Assembly (NCBI GenBank): GCA_039815415.1 | Contig: JBCBZH010000244.1 | Coordinates: 1 to 6,829 of the forward strand | DNA length: 6,829 bases | Direction of reading: 5' to 3' | DNA from: JBCBZH01 sp039815415 | GTDB lineage: Bacteria; Bacteroidota; Rhodothermia; Rhodothermales; Rubricoccaceae | Shown here: piece by piece, positions 1 to 4,768 of the stretch | Numbering within the stretch: the first letter of the stretch is position 1 | How the letters are laid out: each line of letters begins with the position of its first letter | Notes under the pieces: generated by a model | Seen by the model: the letters and a program-made list of their open reading frames with translations, nothing else | What the model was told of the DNA's origin: nothing | Databases searched by the model: none | Position numbers and translations under genes: made by a program

Positions 1-1173
1 AGCTCCAGCCCCTCCCAGAATGGCCGCCAGCGCGATGGACCCGGCCGCCAGCGCGACTCGGTGGCGGCGCATGAACTTCCCCGCTCGGTACTGCCATGTG
101 TCTGGCCGGGCTCGGACAGGCAGGCCGCCGAGGTACCGCTGGATGTCGTCGGCGAGGGCTTCGGCGGACGCATAGCGACGTTCCGGCTCTTTGGCGAGAG
201 CCTTCATCACCACTGTGTCAAGGTCGCCTCGGAGGTGACGAGTGTCGGTGGCTGTATCGGTCGTCGCGCTGGGGCGGGTGGGCGTCGCGCTGGTGACCAT
301 GTGCTCCGCCTCGCTCGGGGAGAGGCCGGTCAGATCGTAGGGGCGCTGGCCGGTCAGAAGCTCATAGAGCACCACACCGAGGGCATACACGTCGGTGGCG
401 GTGGTGACGGTGCCGCCGGTGATCTGTTCGGGTGCGGCGTACTGCGGCGTCATCGGGCCACCGCCCGTCCGTGTCAGGATGGCTTCGTCGTCAGCATCCA
501 GCAGCTTGGCGATGCCGAAGTCCAGCAGCTTGACTCGGGGGGCGCCTTGCTCGTTCGTCTCCACGAGCATGTGCGCAGGCTTCAAGTCCCGATGGACCAC
601 GAGGTGACGGTGTGCGTGCGCGACAGCCTCGCACGCCTGGAGAAACAGCTCGAGCCGACCTCGAATCGCCATCTCGCGCTCCCGGGCATAGGCTGTGATG
701 GGTTCGCCGTCTACCAACTCCATGGCCAGGTACGGCAGCCCGTCTGCGGTGAGTCCGCCGTCGAGGAGTCGAGCGATACCAGGGTGATCCAGGCCTGCCA
801 GCAGGCGGCGCTCTCGCAGAAATCGGTCGCGGAAGTCGGCTCCGAATCCGGGGCGGACCAGCTTCAGGGCTGCGCGCTGGCGGAAGCTGGCGTCGATCCG
901 CTCGGCCGCGTAGACCACGCCCATGCCACCCGCCCCGAGCCGTGACAATGGGCGCCACGGACCTACCGTGTCAGGGACCGGGGCGTCGGTGAAGGGCGAT
1001 GAAAGGGCATCATCGGCTTCGGCAGCCGCGTGGGCTGCCAGCAGTTCCCGCACTTCGGCGAGGACCTCCGGGCTCGGGGAGTGCGCAACGAGGTAAGCCT
1101 CGCGCGCGCCTTCGGGCTGGTCGAGGGCATCGGAAAGGAGGGTGTTGATCTGATCCCAGAGATCGGCGTCCAT
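1..1173 (-). CDS. Transmembrane Ser/Thr protein kinase (kinase B), 3' end outside window
   Basis: Partial gene: 391 codons are visible and the frame is still open at the window edge, inside the predicted membrane segment. Residues 1-70 form the N-terminal segment seen in sigma-linked bacterial kinases (WDQIN..ALDQPEGARE..LLAAHAAAEAD). The Hanks-type kinase domain follows at about 72-350: Gly loop GAGGMGVV at 80-87, AALK lysine K104, alpha-C glutamate near E121, HRD at 194-196, DFG at 218-220, APE at 247-249 and TATDVY ending the activation segment. A basic RRHR at 369-372 precedes a hydrophobic stretch from 373 that should cross the inner membrane. The residue after HRDLKPA is His201 where kinases almost always have Asn, so catalysis may be weakened. 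The ATG is chosen because MDADLWDQIN matches the start of the neighbouring paralogue; a TGA lies in frame 51 nt upstream. No Shine-Dalgarno precedes it. By analogy with the neighbour, the missing C-terminus is probably a TPR region. Confidence 0.93.
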   Translation of the reverse strand, partial: MDADLWDQINTLLSDALDQPEGAREAYLVAHSPSPEVLAEVRELLAAHAAAEADDALSSPFTDAPVPDTVGPWRPLSRLGAGGMGVVYAAERIDASFRQRAALKLVRPGFGADFRDRFLRERRLLAGLDHPGIARLLDGGLTADGLPYLAMELVDGEPITAYAREREMAIRGRLELFLQACEAVAHAHRHLVVHRDLKPAHMLVETNEQGAPRVKLLDFGIAKLLDADDEAILTRTGGGPMTPQYAAPEQITGGTVTTATDVYALGVVLYELLTGQRPYDLTGLSPSEAEHMVTSATPTRPSATTDTATDTRHLRGDLDTVVMKALAKEPERRYASAEALADDIQRYLGGLPVRARPDTWQYRAGKFMRRHRVALAAGSIALAAILGGAGA

Positions 1174-1221
1174 GGACGAGACGGTGCGTGTGAGAGCCCA
1201 ACCGGGATTCGCGGCCCGATT

Positions 1222-1231
1222 GGATCATCGA
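1222..1231 (-). repeat. Upstream block shared by both kinase genes, copy B
   Basis: The second copy of TCGATGATCC (minus strand) lies 48 nt upstream of the kinase B ATG, in the 93-bp gap after the kinase A stop codon. The spacing to the start is close to that of copy A, differing by 4 nt. Confidence 0.45.
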
Positions 1232-1266
1232 TGACACGATTCATCGCGACGAGCCTCCATGATCGC

Positions 1267-3582
1267 TCAAAACCCCAGACGGTCGTCCACCTGCTGGGCG
1301 CGCTGTAGGGCGAGACGGGCCCATGGGTGGTCAGGGCTCAGATCGTTCTGGAGGCCACGGAGGTCTTCGCGGAGCGCCTCGATCTCCACCGTGCGTCCTC
1401 GGTTGGCCTCGATGCTCGCCAACTCGATGCGCGTGACGAACTGGTAGAAGAGGAATGGGTCTCCGGTTTCGAACGTCGAGAGCGCAGCCCGAAGCAGGGG
1501 CTCGGCCTCGCGCATGTTGCCCTGCTCGGCGAGAGCAATGCCGAGCATGCCTTGCGCCTCGGCCAGCAGCGGGTGGCCCGCGTCGAAGCGGGACGCGCGC
1601 CGGGTGAGCGCGTCTCGGAGCGGAGCCTCTGCGGCGGCCGCGTTCTGCAGGAGCAAGCGCGACTGCCCCAGCCCGATCAACAGCGTGGCGATTCGGGCAT
1701 CCTCGGGGTCCAGGTCCAGCGTCTCCACCAGCTCGTCGGCGGTGTCCAGAAGCGCCGAGAACGAGGCCTCGGCGTCTTCGCTGTACCCAGCGCGAAGCTG
1801 GGCCGATGCCAGAACGAACTGCACCTCCGCATGCTCGATGGTTCCGTCCATCGACTCGGCCTCTGCAAGTGCGAGTGCCTCCTCGAGAAGAGGAATGGCT
1901 GCGTCCGCATCGTCCAACTCGACGTAGCGCTCCGCTAGGTTCGCCAGCCCGACGGCCGCTTCCGGGCTGTCGGGGCCATAGAGCTGGCGGCGGAGCGAGA
2001 GGCTCCGGTCGTAGAACGCATCGGCACCGTCGAGCTCGGGCAGCCAGAGCGCGAGCAGGCCGAGTGCATCCAGGGTTTCGATCTGTGAGATGTGCAGCGA
2101 GCTGGCGTGCAGAGAGTCGCGCAACCGGAGGGCCGTGCGGAGAGGCGCTTCGGCGTCGGTGTGAAGCCCGAGATCGAGGAGAGTCTTCCCGAGCGTGTGA
2201 TAGACCGCCGCGCGGATGTCAGGTTGGCCGGGGAAGGCGCCCTCCACGTTCTCCGCCGCATGCGCCAGCGCGTCGATGATGCGCAACTCGGACGAGGGCA
2301 CCGGTGTCCCGACCTCCGGGCTGGCAGCCGCGAGCGTCGAGCTGAGGAAGGCGGTGACGGCGGCGGCCTTTTCGGCTTCTGCGCGGGCCCGGTCGCGCTC
2401 CTGAGCTGCGGCCTGGGCCTGCCACGTGGTGCCACCGAGACCTCCAATTAGAGCGATGGCAACCGCGGCCGTCGCAGCCACGCTCAGCCGGTGGCGTCGC
2501 ACAAACAGCCGCGCCCGGTAGAACGCCGACGCAGGCTGTGCCGCGACGGGCTCTGACGCCAGCACGCGGCGCAGGTCGTCCCCGAGGGCCTCGGCAGAGG
2601 CGTACCGGTGACCGGGCTCTTTGGCGAGCGCCTTCGCGAGCACGATGTCGAGATCGCCGCGAAGGTCACGGGCCCAGCGAGACGGAGCCACTGATGAGGG
2701 CGCGGGCGGATCCACGTCGCATACGATGCGCTCAGCCTCACGGGCCGTGGTGTTGGACAGACTGTAGGGACGCTGTCCGGCCAGCAGCTCGTAGGCGAGC
2801 ACGCCCAGGCTGTAGACGTCGGTTGCTGTCGTGACGGGCTGGCCGAGGATCTGCTCCGGCGCGGCGTAGGCCGGGGTGTGGGCGAGGGTGGTCTCCGTTT
2901 CGCTGGGGGTCTCGAGGAGACGCGCAATCCCAAAGTCCAGCAGCTTGACAGCGGGTGCGTCGGGTGGGCCGGATGCGAACACGTTCGATGGCTTGACATC
3001 GCGATGGACGATGAGGTGCCGATGGGCGTAGGCAACAGCATCGCAGACGTCGATGAGCAGACGGACACGGGCCCCAAGGCCAAGGTCATGCTGGTCCGCG
3101 TAGTCCGTGATGGGGCCGCCATCAACCCGTTCCATCACCACATACGGTGCGCCGTGGGTATCGATGCCGCCTTCGTACAGACGGGCAATGCCCGGATGCT
3201 CGAGTCGTGCCAGGATACGCCGCTCGTCGGCGAGGCGGGCCTCATGGCCGCGGCCTGGGTGGAGGCGCTTCAAGGCGACTTCGCGCTCGTAAAGGCCATC
3301 CGCCCGTTCGGCGCGGTAGACCACACCCATGCCGCCCTTGCCCAGCAGGCCCGTGATTCGCCAGGGGCCGATGGTGTCCGGCAACGCCGCGCCTTTGGAG
3401 AAGAGCGACTCGAGAGCACCGTCGGCCTCAGCGGCAGCGTGGGCGTCAAGTAGTTCGCGTGCCTCCTGTAGGATTACATCGCTCGTCGCGTTTGATCGGA
3501 GAAAGGCGTCCCGCGCAGCCTCGGGGTGATCGAGTGCATCGGCAACGAGGGTGTTGAGCTGGTCCCAGAAGGCAGCGTCCAT
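1267..3582 (-). CDS. Receptor-type Ser/Thr protein kinase with C-terminal TPR repeats (kinase A)
   Basis: Complete 771-residue protein. After an N-terminal WDQLN..ELLDAHAAAEAD segment (1-70) comes a Hanks-type kinase domain (about 73-345) with an intact catalytic set: Gly loop GKGGMGVV at 81-88, K105 in VALK, E120, HRDVKPSN at 193-200, DFG at 216-218, APE at 241-243 and D255 of TATDVYSLG. RRHR at 362-365 leads into one membrane helix (about 367-384), then a charged Ala/Glu/Arg-rich helix (388-410). The rest is helical, with roughly six or seven degenerate TPR units near 455, 500, 541, 584, 628, 670 and 713. The topology implied is a cytoplasmic kinase with an extracytoplasmic TPR sensor or scaffold. 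The frame stays open up to a GTG at 3723 (818 residues), but the ATG at 3582 matches the paralogue's start, and the extra 47 residues are low-complexity. It lies downstream of the sigma gene on the same strand, so co-transcription and phosphorylation of the sigma factor are inferred. Confidence 0.95.
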   Translation of the reverse strand: MDAAFWDQLNTLVADALDHPEAARDAFLRSNATSDVILQEARELLDAHAAAEADGALESLFSKGAALPDTIGPWRITGLLGKGGMGVVYRAERADGLYEREVALKRLHPGRGHEARLADERRILARLEHPGIARLYEGGIDTHGAPYVVMERVDGGPITDYADQHDLGLGARVRLLIDVCDAVAYAHRHLIVHRDVKPSNVFASGPPDAPAVKLLDFGIARLLETPSETETTLAHTPAYAAPEQILGQPVTTATDVYSLGVLAYELLAGQRPYSLSNTTAREAERIVCDVDPPAPSSVAPSRWARDLRGDLDIVLAKALAKEPGHRYASAEALGDDLRRVLASEPVAAQPASAFYRARLFVRRHRLSVAATAAVAIALIGGLGGTTWQAQAAAQERDRARAEAEKAAAVTAFLSSTLAAASPEVGTPVPSSELRIIDALAHAAENVEGAFPGQPDIRAAVYHTLGKTLLDLGLHTDAEAPLRTALRLRDSLHASSLHISQIETLDALGLLALWLPELDGADAFYDRSLSLRRQLYGPDSPEAAVGLANLAERYVELDDADAAIPLLEEALALAEAESMDGTIEHAEVQFVLASAQLRAGYSEDAEASFSALLDTADELVETLDLDPEDARIATLLIGLGQSRLLLQNAAAAEAPLRDALTRRASRFDAGHPLLAEAQGMLGIALAEQGNMREAEPLLRAALSTFETGDPFLFYQFVTRIELASIEANRGRTVEIEALREDLRGLQNDLSPDHPWARLALQRAQQVDDRLGF

Positions 3583-3595
3583 CGGGGCGAAAGGG

Positions 3596-3613
3596 AGGGG
3601 GCTTAGTCCCCCT
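3596..3613 (-). promoter_or_regulatory. Stem-loop just upstream of the kinase A start codon
   Basis: A perfect 6-bp inverted repeat, AGGGGG-ACTAAG-CCCCCT on the minus strand, ends 13 nt before the ATG of kinase A. It has a six-base loop and a GC-rich stem, and is followed by TCCCTTTC rather than a run of T, so it is not a standard rho-independent terminator. It lies in the 198-bp gap after the sigma gene and could tune translation or message stability. If translation began at the GTG at 3723, this would be coding sequence instead. Confidence 0.4.
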
Positions 3614-3634
3614 ACCGAGAATTGGACGTCGAAC

Positions 3635-3644
3635 GGATCATCGA
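3635..3644 (-). repeat. Upstream block shared by both kinase genes, copy A
   Basis: TCGATGATCC (minus strand) lies 52 nt upstream of the kinase A ATG. The same ten bases precede kinase B. Similarity continues weakly for about 25 nt downstream (AATTCTCGGTAGGG here versus AATCCCGGTTGGG there). It may be a regulatory site kept after gene duplication, or just residual homology. Confidence 0.45.
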
Positions 3645-3780
3645 GAGGGTGGACCGGGCCCAGAAAGGCAGACGCAGTCCGTGAGAAGAGGCGCCAGCCC
3701 GGCCGCGTCAGCCCGACTAGCACAGTGTCTCGAACTGGCGATTCTGCCTGCGTACAAAGCAGCGGCTTTCGCCCTCCGCG

Positions 3781-4386
3781 CTACTGCGTCGGCGGAGCGT
3801 CCTCAGACAGCTCGCGGTACAGCCAGGCTCGGGCGACGGTCCAGCGCCGCTTGGCGGTTGCCAGAGACATCTCAAGAGCGTCAGCGACTTCCTGTAGGGT
3901 CAGGCCGGAGAAGTAGCGCAGCTCCACAAGGCGGGCCTGCTCCGAGTCCAGCGTGTCGAGCTTGCGGAGCGCCCGGTCGAGAGCGAGCACCTCATCGGGG
4001 TTGATGGAGGTGGTCTGAGCCGCCAGCCCGCCGGGGAACACCCCGGTCTGGTGGATACGCAGAGGGGCTTCGCCGCCGCCGCGCTTGTCTGCCCGTTGGG
4101 CACGGGCATAGTCCACGATCACGTCGCGCATCGCCCGCGACGCCACGCGGAGGAAGTGCTGTCGGTCCACGAAGTCCGGCTCGCCCACTCGGCCCGCGAT
4201 CTTGGCGTACGCCTCGTGGACTACAGCCGTCGTGTTGACGGTCTCGGAGGCTCCGAGACGCCGGCGCTGGCTTCGAGCCACCGCCCGCAGCTCATCGTAG
4301 AGCTGGCCCACGACTCGCTGAAACGCCGACTCATCGCCGGACTGGGCGCGGTGGAGCAGAACCGTGACGTCGGGTGGCGGGGCCAT
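3781..4386 (-). CDS. ECF-like RNA polymerase sigma factor (Sigma70_ECF / TIGR02999-type)
   Basis: This 201-residue protein directs RNA polymerase to a specific promoter set. Region 2 spans about 16-100: GDESAFQRVVGQLYDELR, then NTTAVVHEAYAKI (51-63), and the family-typical HFLRVASRAMRDVIVDYARA (78-97) ending in KRGGG. A linker (105-130) joins it to region 4 (about 138-193), whose helix-turn-helix includes GLTLQEVADALEMS and TAKRRWTVARAWL. Family assignment to PF07638/TIGR02999 rests on these motifs from memory. Region 2.2 lacks the DAED acidic patch of standard ECF factors and carries T52 and T53 there. No anti-sigma gene is seen; two Ser/Thr kinase genes follow on the same strand, which matches the known sigma-kinase pairings. 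The ATG at 4386 gives the family-like opening MAPPPDVTVLL. A TTG at 4431 would add 15 residues but lies upstream of the promoter-like box at 4413-4420. There is no Shine-Dalgarno sequence. Confidence 0.94.
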   Translation of the reverse strand: MAPPPDVTVLLHRAQSGDESAFQRVVGQLYDELRAVARSQRRRLGASETVNTTAVVHEAYAKIAGRVGEPDFVDRQHFLRVASRAMRDVIVDYARAQRADKRGGGEAPLRIHQTGVFPGGLAAQTTSINPDEVLALDRALRKLDTLDSEQARLVELRYFSGLTLQEVADALEMSLATAKRRWTVARAWLYRELSEDAPPTQ

Positions 4387-4412
4387 CCAGAAGTGTAAGG
4401 TGGGGTCGCCTA

Positions 4413-4420
4413 TAAAGATA
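4413..4420 (-). promoter_or_regulatory. Candidate -10/-7 promoter element for the sigma-kinase genes
   Basis: On the minus strand this reads TATCTTTA, one base off the Bacteroidota -7 consensus TAnnTTTG, and is among the few AT-rich spots in the intergenic region. It ends 26 nt before the sigma-factor ATG, which would give a short leader. No TTTG (-33) or TTGACA-like (-35) box lies at the expected distance, so the call is weak. Confidence 0.3.
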
Positions 4421-4461
4421 GACGGATACAACGAATGACCTGCGGTGGCACGATGAACCCG

Positions 4462-4499
4462 CTGGCGCCGCCAGAAATGGCGGGCCCAGCTGAGCCATT
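4462..4499. repeat. Two adjacent small hairpins upstream of the sigma gene
   Basis: CTGGC-GCC-GCCAG (4462-4474) is followed after one base by AATGGC-12 nt-GCCATT (4476-4499). Both stems are perfect (5 and 6 bp). They lie upstream of the candidate sigma-gene promoter box and could be part of a regulatory site. Confidence 0.3.
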
Positions 4500-4568
4500 C
4501 CGGCCCAGAAAGTCGGTAGGAGATCTAGACGCACGAGCTGGCGAGTGCGAAGGCGGCCAGAGCGTCCG

Positions 4569-4591
4569 GGCCCGCCAGCTCGAAGCGGGCC
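4569..4591. repeat. 7-bp inverted repeat (hairpin) in divergent intergenic region
   Basis: GGCCCGC at 4569-4575 and GCGGGCC at 4585-4591 are perfect inverted copies around a nine-base loop. There is no T tract on either side, so a terminator is unlikely. The hairpin abuts the palindrome at 4592-4601. Confidence 0.4.
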
Positions 4592-4601
4592 GTCGCGCGA
4601 C
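4592..4601. promoter_or_regulatory. 10-bp perfect palindrome, possible operator
   Basis: GTCGCGCGAC is its own reverse complement and lies near the middle of the divergent intergenic region, directly beside the hairpin at 4569-4591. A dimeric regulator could bind here, but in GC-rich DNA a palindrome of this size may arise by chance. Confidence 0.25.
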
Positions 4602-4768
4602 AACTGCCTTGGTCTCGGGCACGCTCGAGATCGGGCAGCGGCCCCGGCCTGGTTTGTGGTGGACTGGGTCGGGGTCTTGGGGGCGAGTCTCACACACGAT
4701 GAGCCAATTCGCGTCTCGATCTCGGTTGGGTGGTAGATAGAGCTCATCCTTCCATTCTCGCGCCCTAC

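Larger units (their letters stand above)
4387..4768. other. Divergent intergenic region between sigma factor and secreted-protein genes
   Basis: This 382-bp stretch separates the two divergent start codons and should hold promoters in both directions. It contains small inverted repeats at 4462-4474, 4476-4499, 4569-4591 and 4592-4601 and an AT-rich box at 4413-4420. Open frames of about 60-140 codons exist on both strands, but their translations are rich in Arg, Pro, Ser and Gly without recognisable motifs, as expected from GC-rich non-coding DNA. No RNA gene or clear rho-independent terminator was seen. No convincing plus-strand promoter was found; a TAGATA at 4734-4739 is the only AT-rich hexamer near the secreted-protein start and has no good -35 partner. 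Confidence 0.7.

Noticed and set aside
61..945. Long plus-strand open frame (294 codons) opposite kinase B
   Set aside because: It lies wholly antisense to a clear kinase domain with all its motifs in the other strand; such shadows are common in GC-rich genes and its translation shows no family motif.
963..1244. 93-codon minus-strand frame starting at ATG 1244 as a real gene
   Set aside because: Most of it overlaps the kinase B N-terminus in another frame, and its translation is Arg/Pro/Ser-rich; only its Shine-Dalgarno is notable, reported as a finding.
3596..3613. Rho-independent terminator between sigma gene and kinase A
   Set aside because: The stem is not followed by a T tract on either strand, and it sits next to a start codon.
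3583..3723. GTG at 3723 as the start of kinase A
   Set aside because: The paralogue starts at the equivalent of the ATG at 3582, and the extra residues have no recognisable domain and no Shine-Dalgarno upstream. Kept as an alternative only.
4387..4431. TTG at 4431 as the start of the sigma factor
   Set aside because: The ATG at 4386 gives the family-typical opening, and the candidate promoter box lies inside the extension.
4435..4740. Plus-strand open frame of 101 codons in the intergenic region
   Set aside because: Low-complexity translation, no ribosome-binding site and no recognisable domain.
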